A stretch of DNA of 7,958 bases from Pseudomonadota bacterium (lineage in GTDB: Bacteria > Pseudomonadota > Alphaproteobacteria > Caulobacterales > Caulobacteraceae), in the NCBI GenBank assembly GCA_023445705.1, contig JAEXKM010000152.1:1-7958 (forward strand), read 5' to 3'. Of this stretch, positions 1 to 6,857 are shown piece after piece; the stretch's first letter is position 1; every line of letters begins with the position of its first letter. The notes beneath the pieces were generated by a model. That model made no database searches. It worked only from the letters and a program-made list of their open reading frames with translations, and was not told where the DNA came from. The translations under genes and the position numbers were made by a program.

Positions 1-495
1 CCGCACCCCGATCTCGACCACGACCTCAAGGTCCAGTGGATGTGGTTTGCCTACATCCACCTTGGCGAGGAAAATGTCGAAGATATCTTCGGCAATGACG
101 AGTTCTGGACGTTGTCGCACGACGAGCGCCTTTCTCAGATCGGGTCTGCGATCAGATCGAAGTCATATCGCGATACAACCGGACGTCCGCCGCCAGAACT
201 CTCCGTTGAAGAACTCCGCGTACGCTTCGCCTGCATTCAAGGGCTGGCGCGCGCAATTGGAACGTATCGGCCAACGTCATCTGGACAACGCCTGGTCCAT
301 ATCACCGCATCGGCAAGTAAGATCACCAATCCGGCGACGGGCGATTCCATATCCGCCGCCGACTATTGGATGACCGTTTCGGATCGCGGGCTCGAGCGCG
401 TCGAAATTTCGGGCGACCATCAATCTATTATGCGCGGCGCCGATGTCGCGGCGCTTGCTCATTCCATCTCGGCGTTGGTAGATTGTGCGATTTAA
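1..495 (+). CDS. C-terminal part of a thioesterase-like protein (probably NRPS/PKS release domain)
   Basis: The reading frame is open from the first base and ends at TAA (493-495), giving 164 visible codons; the N-terminus lies outside the window. The final part, with SDRGLERVEISGDHQSIM followed by an amphipathic helix (ADVAALAHSISALV), matches the end of NRPS/PKS alpha/beta-hydrolase thioesterases. In these the GDH histidine (visible residue 140, codon 418-420) completes the Ser-Asp-His triad, and the helix after it closes the domain. The helical stretch before it (visible residues about 14-80) fits the lid and following helices of that fold. The nucleophile GxSxG would lie upstream and cannot be seen. 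Such a domain releases or cyclises the finished chain from a carrier protein, or acts alone as a type II editing enzyme; the visible part does not tell which. The ATG at 40 is internal, not a start. The gene lies 88 bases before the first radical SAM gene on the same strand, so co-transcription is likely. Confidence 0.68.
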   Translation, partial: PHPDLDHDLKVQWMWFAYIHLGEENVEDIFGNDEFWTLSHDERLSQIGSAIRSKSYRDTTGRPPPELSVEELRVRFACIQGLARAIGTYRPTSSGQRLVHITASASKITNPATGDSISAADYWMTVSDRGLERVEISGDHQSIMRGADVAALAHSISALVDCAI

Positions 496-583
496 GTGTA
501 ACGAAGTGTATGGTTGCGCCCGAAAATCTAGTGATATCTAATGTTTCGGAGGCGCTGTCGCTGATGGCCGCAAGGGAATTCGA

Positions 584-1654
584 ATGTCGCTTCGTCAGGC
601 CAATGCAGAGCTCAATTTGCGTGAGTATCGAGCGCGCCAGAACGTGCTCCAGAGTCGGCCGCGATTCCTAATCGTGGAGCTAACACAAGGTTGCAATCTT
701 CGATGTCCGATGTGTAGGGATGATGTTGCGGTGTACAAACAGCGCAAGATGTCGACAGATACATTCAATAAAATTGCTAATGAGCTGTTCGATACTGCCG
801 ACCTGATAGATCTACGCGGATGGGGGGAAAGCCTTCTTCTGCCGGACATTCACGAGCGTGTTAGAATAGCGAGCGATGCTGGAGCTGAAATCCGTTTCGT
901 CACCAATCTATCGTTTCGACGTGACGGTGCGATCGAAATGCTCGCCCAACATCATGCGCATTTGGGAGTATCGGTTGATACCGCGGATTCAACAATCTTC
1001 GCTCACTTGAGGCGAAATGGGCGCCTCGAGCTTGTCACGAAGAATTTGGAGCAGCTCTGCGAAGCCTATCGGACACGGTGGGGCTCCACCGATCGAATTG
1101 GGTTGATCTGCACGGTGCAACGCCCCGCCCTTGAGCAGCTCCCTGACCTTGCCGATCTTGCGGCGTCTGTCGGCGTCCGAAGGATCGCGCTAAGCGGCGT
1201 TTCGGCTCCTATTGAATCCCCACTTGCGTTGGAAGGTTTCGATCATGAGGTAGACGAGGCTCTTGCCGCGCTCGAGCGGCGAGCTAGTGGCTTAGGCGTC
1301 GAAGTGACCCTCAGCACGCGCCTTGGATCGCGGCCTGCAAATCCCGCAACCGTGCCATCCTGTGTGCATGTATGGTCGTACGCGCATTTTTCTTATGATG
1401 GCCGGGTCGGATATTGTGACCATCTCATTGGTCCGGACCTCGACGATCATCTGATGGGTTCGCTTCATGAGCGGACTTTCGAGGAAATTTGGAACGGCCC
1501 CGAGTGGCTCGACCTGCGTCGTCGGCACGCAGATCCGCGGACCCTTTCTCCGGAGACGCACGCGGCCTGTTCCTGGTGTTACAGCAATCGCTACATCGAG
1601 TTCGAGGACCGATTTGCGCCGGAACTTAGCACCCTCCGGCAGACACTCGGCTGA
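584..1654 (+). CDS. Radical SAM protein with Twitch (half-SPASM) auxiliary cluster domain
   Basis: A 356-residue radical SAM enzyme, predicted cytoplasmic. The start at 584 is supported by AGGGA (573-577) six bases upstream. C37-x3-C41-x2-C44 (in TQGCNLRCPMC) binds the SAM-cleaving [4Fe-4S] cluster. G79-W-G-E82 is the usual SAM-contacting 'GGE' strand motif, and FVTN continues the partial TIM barrel. At the C-terminus, C260-x17-C278 with a G-x4-C ending (GRVGYC), then C329-x2-C332, is the Twitch pattern, which holds one auxiliary [4Fe-4S] cluster. The known dehydrogenase BtrN and several epimerases and oxidases use this class of scaffold. The reaction cannot be named: oxidation of an alcohol to a ketone, epimerisation or C-C chemistry all remain possible. 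It is the first of two non-identical radical SAM genes in tandem. Codons in the first third are noticeably AT-richer than downstream, a weak hint of different ancestry. Confidence 0.9.
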   Translation: MSLRQANAELNLREYRARQNVLQSRPRFLIVELTQGCNLRCPMCRDDVAVYKQRKMSTDTFNKIANELFDTADLIDLRGWGESLLLPDIHERVRIASDAGAEIRFVTNLSFRRDGAIEMLAQHHAHLGVSVDTADSTIFAHLRRNGRLELVTKNLEQLCEAYRTRWGSTDRIGLICTVQRPALEQLPDLADLAASVGVRRIALSGVSAPIESPLALEGFDHEVDEALAALERRASGLGVEVTLSTRLGSRPANPATVPSCVHVWSYAHFSYDGRVGYCDHLIGPDLDDHLMGSLHERTFEEIWNGPEWLDLRRRHADPRTLSPETHAACSWCYSNRYIEFEDRFAPELSTLRQTLG

Positions 1655-1675
1655 CAGCACCCATTCGGTGGGCGC

Positions 1676-1706
1676 GAAAGGAGTTTTCGTGCCGGCGCCA
1701 AAGTGA
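1676..1706 (+). promoter_or_regulatory. Strong Shine-Dalgarno with five-codon leader ORF before the second radical SAM gene
   Basis: The best ribosome-binding site between the two radical SAM genes is AAAGGAG (1677-1683). It sits five bases before a GTG (1689), which opens only five codons (MPAPK) before TGA at 1704-1706. The ATG of the long ORF follows six bases later (1713) in the same frame. That ATG's own candidate site, GAGGA (1705-1709), is only three bases away and so poorly spaced. Either ribosomes terminate on the leader and re-initiate at 1713, or the leader is accidental and translation starts at ATG 1752. A third option is that the TGA is a sequence error and the gene starts at 1689. 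What is seen is the arrangement; its function is inferred. Confidence 0.35.
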
Positions 1707-1712
1707 GGATCC

Positions 1713-3164
1713 ATGCAGGTCGCGGAAGTTCACGCCAAAGAAGTTCGACCTATGACGCCATGGCTACGGCCGCCGATCGCTGTGAAGGTGGACGATGAAG
1801 GGCGCTTGGTATCGGACTCGCCCATGCCGCCGGAACTCGTCCTGCTTCGCCATTCATCAGAAACGCAGCTGCACCGCGGCGGTCGCGGTGCAGCAGGGAC
1901 AGTGAAGATCTTCCCGGCCGTCGTCTTCACGCACGCGCGCCGAGTGCTCGTTGGTGTTCAAATGAGCCTCGAATTGGTCAATGGTCAGTTGTATTTCGCG
2001 CCCGATGACCGCGAAGCCCTCGCGACACGATGGGCGCAGCTCGCCGTCGCGTCGGATGCAGAGCCGGTTGACAGGCCGTATGGTGTGATGGGGTTGGCCA
2101 GTCGACCACTCATGGGGGGTGACCATAGCGCCGCTCTAGGTTGGAGCCAGATCTATTGGGATGAGGCGGGCCAAGCATTTCTCGGTGACGGCGCGCCCGG
2201 GCATCCAGTCTCAGAATGGCCTTCAGCGATATTGTTCTGGGATACCCAACTTCCCTCGACCTTGTCGGTGAAAATCGAACCTACGACCAAATGCAACTTC
2301 AAGTGCAGCTTCTGCTATGGCCGGAAGGTCAAGCAAGGCACGGTGAGGCCGGAACGGCTCCAGGAGTTTATCGACGCTTTTCCCGATCTTGAGCAGCTCG
2401 AGCTGATTGGGGAGGGGGAAGCATTGCTGCTTCCATCGCTTCCCGCGATCATCAGGTCGGCGACCGATCGTGGAGTGCACGTCAGTCTCGCAAGTAACGG
2501 GTCATTGCTCACGCCTCGATTGTCGCGAAAATTGATCGATTCAGGCGTTCGCGAGATCGGGTTCTCCTTGGAAACACTGGATCCGAAGCGATTCAAGGAG
2601 TTAAGGCCTGCCGGCGATCTTTCGGCCATACTTCAGGCGATCCACCACCTCGCGGAACTTCGATCGCAACTACGGCCGGCTCTTCGTCTCAAGCTTTGGA
2701 TGACAGTCCTCCGCGAGTCGGTCGACCAAATCGAAGACGTCGAGGCCCTCGCGGCGCGTCTGGGTCTGGATGGCGTCGAGTACCAAACCCTCAACCCGAT
2801 GCCTCGCTACGCGCGGAACTACGACGCTGGCTTGCGCGAAAACATGCTCTCTCCGGAGGATCTTCATCGCCTGGCGCGAGATGCGCCGGAGAGAGGTGGA
2901 GCTGTACTCACCGATCTAGCTAGTCCGCGGCAAGGCACACAATGCACTTTGCCAAGTGAGATGGTCCGTATCGGTTGGCAGGGTCATGTGACCCCGTGCT
3001 GTTTCCTACAATCTCCACTATTTGAGCCTTTCGGCGACTTGACACAGGAGGCGTTTGATCAAATCGCGGACACAGAACGCTATCGTGTCTTCCGCTTTGC
3101 GACCCTGCATGGCGTCGCTCTTGCCAGCTGCGAACTCTGCCCCCTGATCGACAGCGTGGGATGA
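1713..3164 (+). CDS. Radical SAM/Twitch protein with a large extra N-terminal domain
   Basis: A 483-residue protein; an alternative ATG at 1752 would give 470. Residues 1 to about 185 match no domain I recognise: they include an Arg/Gly-rich turn near 55-62, several beta-like stretches and a Trp-rich segment before the barrel. The radical SAM core follows, with C194-x3-C198-x2-C201 (KCNFKCSFCYG), G233-E-G-E236 as the SAM-contacting motif, and a LASNG strand. The C-terminus carries C411-x17-C429 with the G-x4-C spacing (GHVTPC), then C473-x2-C476, which is again a Twitch domain for one auxiliary [4Fe-4S] cluster. C430 directly follows C429. Spacings resemble the upstream gene, but sequences differ enough that they are not a recent duplication. 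The stop is nine residues after C476, so the protein ends right at the cluster. Likely role: a radical-based tailoring step in the same pathway as its neighbour. The substrate is unknown; the N-terminal extension could bind a carrier protein or partner, which is inference only. Confidence 0.88.
   Translation: MQVAEVHAKEVRPMTPWLRPPIAVKVDDEGRLVSDSPMPPELVLLRHSSETQLHRGGRGAAGTVKIFPAVVFTHARRVLVGVQMSLELVNGQLYFAPDDREALATRWAQLAVASDAEPVDRPYGVMGLASRPLMGGDHSAALGWSQIYWDEAGQAFLGDGAPGHPVSEWPSAILFWDTQLPSTLSVKIEPTTKCNFKCSFCYGRKVKQGTVRPERLQEFIDAFPDLEQLELIGEGEALLLPSLPAIIRSATDRGVHVSLASNGSLLTPRLSRKLIDSGVREIGFSLETLDPKRFKELRPAGDLSAILQAIHHLAELRSQLRPALRLKLWMTVLRESVDQIEDVEALAARLGLDGVEYQTLNPMPRYARNYDAGLRENMLSPEDLHRLARDAPERGGAVLTDLASPRQGTQCTLPSEMVRIGWQGHVTPCCFLQSPLFEPFGDLTQEAFDQIADTERYRVFRFATLHGVALASCELCPLIDSVG
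1868..1894. repeat. Perfect 11-bp inverted repeat with 5-base loop inside the radical SAM gene
   Basis: GCTGCACCGCG (1868-1878), five bases (1879-1883) and CGCGGTGCAGC (1884-1894) form a perfect GC-rich hairpin. It lies about 155 bases after the start of the second radical SAM gene and encodes LHRGGRGAA. No run of T follows it, so it does not look like a normal intrinsic terminator. It could slow ribosomes, control read-through into the downstream part of the transcript, or be a by-product of Arg/Gly codon choice. Confidence 0.6.
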
Positions 3165-3302
3165 GGGCTGCTAACTAGAGAATCCTTAGCCGTCGACGAA
3201 GGGCGTTTGTAAGGGCCTGCGCGAAACCATAGGTCTTGGCATTGCTGCAGCCCGGGGTAGCGCTCGCATTGCTTGCGCCGTATACGACCGCTCATCGAGT
3301 TT

Positions 3303-3307
3303 GGAAG
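3303..3307 (+). promoter_or_regulatory. Ribosome-binding site deciding the TTG start at 3316
   Basis: GGAAG lies eight bases before TTG 3316. The earlier in-frame TTG at 3301 overlaps this site and has no purine-rich site at proper distance (upstream bases are ctcatcgagt). There is no ATG or GTG between the in-frame stop at 3187-3189 and these codons. This favours 3316 over 3301; the first ATG (3493) is already inside the HEAT repeats. Confidence 0.5.
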
Positions 3308-3315
3308 ACTGCACA

Positions 3316-4683
3316 TTGAGCGAAGATCGGCGAAACCGCAGCAAATCGGTTGCAAAGGGCGATCTCTACTCGACCGACGCTCAGGTGCGTCGGAGAGCCG
3401 CGATCCGTCTAGGCGAATGCGGAAATGCGGAAGCGGCCGGAGAACTCTTGCAGGTCTTGCAGACCGAATCTGACTCCGCTGCCGCTTCATCGATGGTGCT
3501 CGCTCTAGGTTCGTTGGGCGGGGACGCGGTCCGGGAGGGATTGACTGCGCATTTGGCGCGTAGCGACCAGGAAGCCCTCGCTCTCGCCAAAGCTATGGAC
3601 CGACTGGGCCTCTCGGGGGGCGCCGGCGCAACTTGGCGAACCGGCTTGTCGCTGGAAGCCGTTCGCGTCGAAGTCACGGAGGGTCTTGAGAGGCCTGTGA
3701 GCCGAGCCCTCGACCTTCAGGGCTTTGGCGCGACTGAGGTCGACCGACCCGGGCTGCTCCGCCTAAAGAAGCCCGTCGCGGTTTCCAGGCTCCAGCCTCC
3801 GCCGCGGATGACCTATAATCTGCGTCTGCTGCTCGGAGTCGCCGAGGCAGGCGATAGCGATCTCGCAGCGATGGGACGCGCGTTGGAGGCCGCGGTCCAA
3901 GCTCAGCCGTGGACAGCCTGGATCGAAGATGGAAGCGTCCTGAAGTACCGGTTCTCGGTTGAAGGCCGCAAGCCGGACCGGCGGCAGATGCGCGATTTCC
4001 TGGACCTTGCTCGGGCAGCGCTCGCGCCTTGTGGATTGTCCGATAGTCCTTCCGGATACAATTGCGAGTTGGTGATGTCCTGGCTCGCTCCGCACCCCAC
4101 CCTATACTTCCGACCGCGGTTTCGGCCCGACGAGCGATTTAGCTACCGGGTTCGAGATGTTTCGGCTTCCATCAGTCCTGTCGTCGCCGCCGCACTAGCG
4201 CAGGTGGCGCCGTTGGGGTTGAGCGGGGACATCATTGACCCGACTTGTGGTAGCGGCACGCTACTGTTCGAACGAGGTTTGCTTTCTCCTGAAGCGCGTC
4301 TGTTCGGAATTGACGTCGATGCTGGTGCAATCGCTGCGGCAACCGCCAACGCTGAGCGCGCCGGCCTCGCCGGGCGCCTAACCCTCCAGCAGGCCGATGC
4401 GCGAGATCCAAGCCCTTGGAGATCCTGCGGCCTGGTGTTGGCGAATCTGCCTTTTGGAATTCGTAGCGGTCGGGAGGATCGCGATCTCAAGGGGCTCTAC
4501 AGCGACATCCTTACCAACGCTGCTTTGGTGTTGCATCCGTCAGGCAGAGTCATCCTTGCGACGGCGAATAGGAGCGCGTTGGAGTTCGCCCTAGATGCAC
4601 ATAAGGAATTTCGAACGCTCGCTCGCTATCGCTTCTCGAGCGGCGGCATTTTCGTCCAACTAGTGGTGCTTGGCCTAAGCTAA
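3316..4683 (+). CDS. HEAT-repeat / Trm14-RlmL-like SAM-dependent RNA methyltransferase
   Basis: A 455-residue protein from TTG 3316 (460 from TTG 3301). Residues about 20-100 (DAQVRRRAAIRLGECG, then AAASSMVLALGSLGG) are HEAT-type helical repeats. The middle section, about 105-290, is a less conserved alpha/beta region where this family usually carries a THUMP-like RNA-binding domain. The C-terminal catalytic domain is a UPF0020/Trm14-type Rossmann methyltransferase. It has DPTCGSGT at 308-315 (SAM binding), GIDVD as the acidic end of strand 2, and NLPFG at 377-381 as the (N/D)PPY-type motif IV that holds an exocyclic base amine. Relatives make N2-methylguanosine in tRNA or 23S rRNA, so the expected reaction is base N-methylation of RNA. 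The gene starts 151 bases after the radical SAM gene and ends four bases from the convergent glycosyltransferase. Finding it inside a biosynthetic locus rather than among RNA genes suggests target modification for self-resistance, but a passenger housekeeping-type enzyme is equally possible. Confidence 0.8.
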   Translation: MSEDRRNRSKSVAKGDLYSTDAQVRRRAAIRLGECGNAEAAGELLQVLQTESDSAAASSMVLALGSLGGDAVREGLTAHLARSDQEALALAKAMDRLGLSGGAGATWRTGLSLEAVRVEVTEGLERPVSRALDLQGFGATEVDRPGLLRLKKPVAVSRLQPPPRMTYNLRLLLGVAEAGDSDLAAMGRALEAAVQAQPWTAWIEDGSVLKYRFSVEGRKPDRRQMRDFLDLARAALAPCGLSDSPSGYNCELVMSWLAPHPTLYFRPRFRPDERFSYRVRDVSASISPVVAAALAQVAPLGLSGDIIDPTCGSGTLLFERGLLSPEARLFGIDVDAGAIAAATANAERAGLAGRLTLQQADARDPSPWRSCGLVLANLPFGIRSGREDRDLKGLYSDILTNAALVLHPSGRVILATANRSALEFALDAHKEFRTLARYRFSSGGIFVQLVVLGLS

Positions 4684-4687
4684 GCGA

Positions 4688-6067
4688 CTATGCGACCTGC
4701 CTCAAGCTGGTTGTTCCGACCCGGAATAGGTCAAAGTCGCCTGCAGAACCTACCAGATCTGTCGGATGCTCCCAGAGGTCGCGCGATACCGGGAAACCGA
4801 CCTCCCAATACGGTCGATCGATCGCAGCGATCTCGGTATCACGCCATTGCGGCCTTGGCCCTCTGGTATGCGCGCGCCGCAATAGATAGATGTCCCTCCC
4901 GACTCGTTTGGCTTCCGCCAAAACTCGAGAAGCGAACGAAAGTGGAAGGAGCTCCCACAGTCCTGCAATCACGATCGTTCCGACCGATTGGTCAGGGAAA
5001 GGAAGGGCGAAGCCATAGAGGTCCAGGACGCTGGGATCTTCACCGGACCCCAAACTCCCGGGCCAAACACGAACGGGGGAGGGACACCCGGCATCGTGGG
5101 GGAGGCCCACGACCATGTCTACTGGTCCGCAGAGTGAGTCTAAGCTTGTCGCCGGCAACTTGAACGCAGCGCCTAGGTCTTCGAGGTATGGGGCGAGCTT
5201 TTCATCAAGCAGTTGTGCGACTGCATTCATGTGCTCGCCATCGAATGCCGCCAACAGTTCGACGTCACGTGCGGGGGAGGCAGACAACAATTGGCGTTCG
5301 TGACGGCGGTCTCTAGCGAGCTGGCCCGCCCTATCGCGTGGGTGCGGCCAGTGAAAAGCTGGGAAGTCCAACAAAAGGCGAAATCGCGCTCCTGCAATCC
5401 ACAGACGACGTGAAAGCGCAAGATCCTCAGAACCGACACCGACAAGCGATGTATCAAAGCCGCCAACGCTCTGGAATGCGAGGCGATCGACGGCCATCGC
5501 GCTCGACCAGCCGAGGACCCAAGGGAACAAGAGGTTAAGGTTGCCAGTGTGAGACTCGGCGAGCGCCGCCCGACAATCTTCGAGCGCAGGTTGGGTGCTG
5601 GCCCAGTCCAAGAGAGCTGTGTCGCTGAGTTCCTGCCATCCGGCGGGTAAGTCTGCGATGTATGGAAGTAAGCTGGCAGATACGCTGTTAGCATATAGAG
5701 GCGTCAAAATGACGAGGGTGTCTTCGTCGAACCGGTCCAGAAGTCCTGAAAGGTGGCCGCGCGGTAAAATGATGTCTGCGTCGAGGAAAAGGATCCTGAC
5801 GCCCAGCGCGACTTCAGCGCCAAAATTTCGTGCGCCCGAGGGAGACGGAGCTGAGAGATCGTAGACGCGGATCGTCTCCGGAGCGCGTGTACGAACGGCC
5901 TCGGCTATCTGAGTGCTCTCATCGGTGCAGGCGTTTAAGACCAGAACGATCTCAAACGTACGGCCGCCGACCTCTTGGCTAAGCAGACTCAGAAGTACTC
6001 GCTCAAGCGACTCAGCCTTATTGTGGACTGGAATGATGATCGAGAGGTCCAGTGGGTTAGCCATCAT
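4688..6067 (-). CDS. GT2 family glycosyltransferase with a degenerate methyltransferase-like C-terminal domain
   Basis: A 459-residue protein starting at ATG 6067 (or the adjacent ATG 6064). The frame is open back to 6340, but that part is the shadow of the overlapping methyltransferase, and GT2 homology begins immediately at LDLSIIIPVHNKAESL. The GT-A fold features are the IIIPVHN nucleotide-binding strand, SGARNFGA, D96-A-D98 (FLDADI) for metal and sugar-nucleotide, GGFD at 202-205 and S213-E-D215 as the acidic acceptor-side/base motif. No membrane segment is evident, so it is probably cytosolic. Residues about 300-459 are not part of a normal GT2: the stretch 348-396 (LPFPDQSVGTIVI, later VLAEAKRVGRDIYLL) looks like the second half of a Methyltransf_11 domain but without a glycine-rich SAM loop. 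It transfers a sugar from an NDP-sugar to an unknown acceptor. Its start overlaps the upstream methyltransferase by 11 bases, suggesting translational coupling. Confidence 0.85.
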   Translation of the reverse strand: MMANPLDLSIIIPVHNKAESLERVLLSLLSQEVGGRTFEIVLVLNACTDESTQIAEAVRTRAPETIRVYDLSAPSPSGARNFGAEVALGVRILFLDADIILPRGHLSGLLDRFDEDTLVILTPLYANSVSASLLPYIADLPAGWQELSDTALLDWASTQPALEDCRAALAESHTGNLNLLFPWVLGWSSAMAVDRLAFQSVGGFDTSLVGVGSEDLALSRRLWIAGARFRLLLDFPAFHWPHPRDRAGQLARDRRHERQLLSASPARDVELLAAFDGEHMNAVAQLLDEKLAPYLEDLGAAFKLPATSLDSLCGPVDMVVGLPHDAGCPSPVRVWPGSLGSGEDPSVLDLYGFALPFPDQSVGTIVIAGLWELLPLSFASRVLAEAKRVGRDIYLLRRAHTRGPRPQWRDTEIAAIDRPYWEVGFPVSRDLWEHPTDLVGSAGDFDLFRVGTTSLRQVA

Positions 6068-6857
6068 AGGTCCACGCCTGAACAAGATCGCGTGCATGAC
6101 CCATCTCGGAGCTAATGTCGCGCACTTCGATCTCCGCAAACCCGACGGCGCGAAGAGCCAATACGATTTCGTCGAGACGCCACGGATGCATATGCAAGGT
6201 GCGTTGGTATGTTCGGACCAATTGGTCCTCTGACCCCAGGATCTCGTAGCGGAACATGGCGGAGAGATGCCCCGACCATGGATCGTAGCTGGCGACTTCC
6301 CAGATCTGAAGGTGGCCGCCTTCGATTGGGAATATGCCACGATGTTGTGGTGTCCCGCCGCGACCGTCGGAAATTGTCGCGAGCCTTTGGAGGTCGAAGC
6401 GCGGCAGGTCCAGCATTAACTTGCCACCAGGTCGGACCGAATCTGCGGCGTTGCGCAAGCCGGTCAGCAGATCCTCGCGGGTCAGAAGATGATTGCAGAG
6501 TTCGTTGGCGAGAATGGCGACCGACATAGAGGTGCGCGCGATCGGCGTGAGAAGGTCGGCCTGAGCAAGGCTAGGCTTCGGCGCATTTGCGGGAAGATCC
6601 AAGATCTTGCGGCGGAAGGTCGTAAGCATCTGTTCGGATCTGTCGACACCTAACGTCGGTGTGCCATTCCGCGCGAGCGAAAGGAGCAACGTTCCAGTTC
6701 CGCAGCCAAACTCGACGACACCATCAGTGTTAGACGCGAGTAGCTGCTGATATACCGTGTCTACACGAGGACCATTGTCAATGTTCGCGTCATACAGATA
6801 CGCGTCGTAAAATTCATTCTGAGCGCCAATCTTGGACGCTTCCAACAAATCGCTCAT
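6057..6857 (-). CDS. Class I SAM-dependent methyltransferase
   Basis: A 266-residue cytosolic protein. The ATG at 6857 is preceded by GAGAGGA nine bases upstream. It has a short N-terminal cap (EFYDAYLYD), motif I VVEFGCGTGT at residues 47-56, the acidic ribose ligand D72 (TLGVDRSEQML), a QADLL segment near 97-101 where the adenine is bound, and a VRPGGKLMLDL strand. The last third (a beta-rich section, then RLDEIVLALRAVGFAEIEV) is the usual tail of small-molecule N- or O-methyltransferases, including those acting on amino sugars and cyclitols. The sequence does not settle the acceptor atom. It is the first gene of a two-gene minus-strand unit; its TAA (6057-6059) lies within the start of the glycosyltransferase gene, so the two products are probably made together and act on the same intermediate or sugar. 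Confidence 0.88.
   Translation of the reverse strand: MSDLLEASKIGAQNEFYDAYLYDANIDNGPRVDTVYQQLLASNTDGVVEFGCGTGTLLLSLARNGTPTLGVDRSEQMLTTFRRKILDLPANAPKPSLAQADLLTPIARTSMSVAILANELCNHLLTREDLLTGLRNAADSVRPGGKLMLDLPRFDLQRLATISDGRGGTPQHRGIFPIEGGHLQIWEVASYDPWSGHLSAMFRYEILGSEDQLVRTYQRTLHMHPWRLDEIVLALRAVGFAEIEVRDISSEMGHARDLVQAWTYDG

Noticed and set aside
510..671. Small + strand ORF (54 codons from ATG 510, or 35 from ATG 564 with GGAGG at 548-552) before the radical SAM gene, considered as a peptide precursor.
   Set aside because: More than half of it lies over the N-terminal coding region of the radical SAM gene in another frame; it has no core/leader look, and the 584 start has a better-spaced ribosome site.
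3165..3315. Search of the 151-base gap for a terminator, promoter or small gene.
   Set aside because: Only short, weak hairpins without T-runs, no ATG or GTG opening a sensible frame, and no convincing -35/-10 pair (TTGGCA at 3236-3241 has no partner).
3080..3490. 136-codon minus-strand ORF spanning the gap between the second radical SAM gene and the HEAT protein.
   Set aside because: Arg/Ser-rich, covers the ends of two supported genes, and shows no recognisable domain.
4690..5163. 157-codon ORF on the + strand opposite the glycosyltransferase.
   Set aside because: It is an antisense shadow: Arg/Ser/Pro-rich translation without domain features, inside a well-supported minus-strand gene.
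6068..6340. N-terminal extension of the glycosyltransferase to ATG 6340.
   Set aside because: The 91 extra residues are compositionally random and fully overlap the coding sequence of the methyltransferase; GT2 homology begins directly after ATG 6067/6064.
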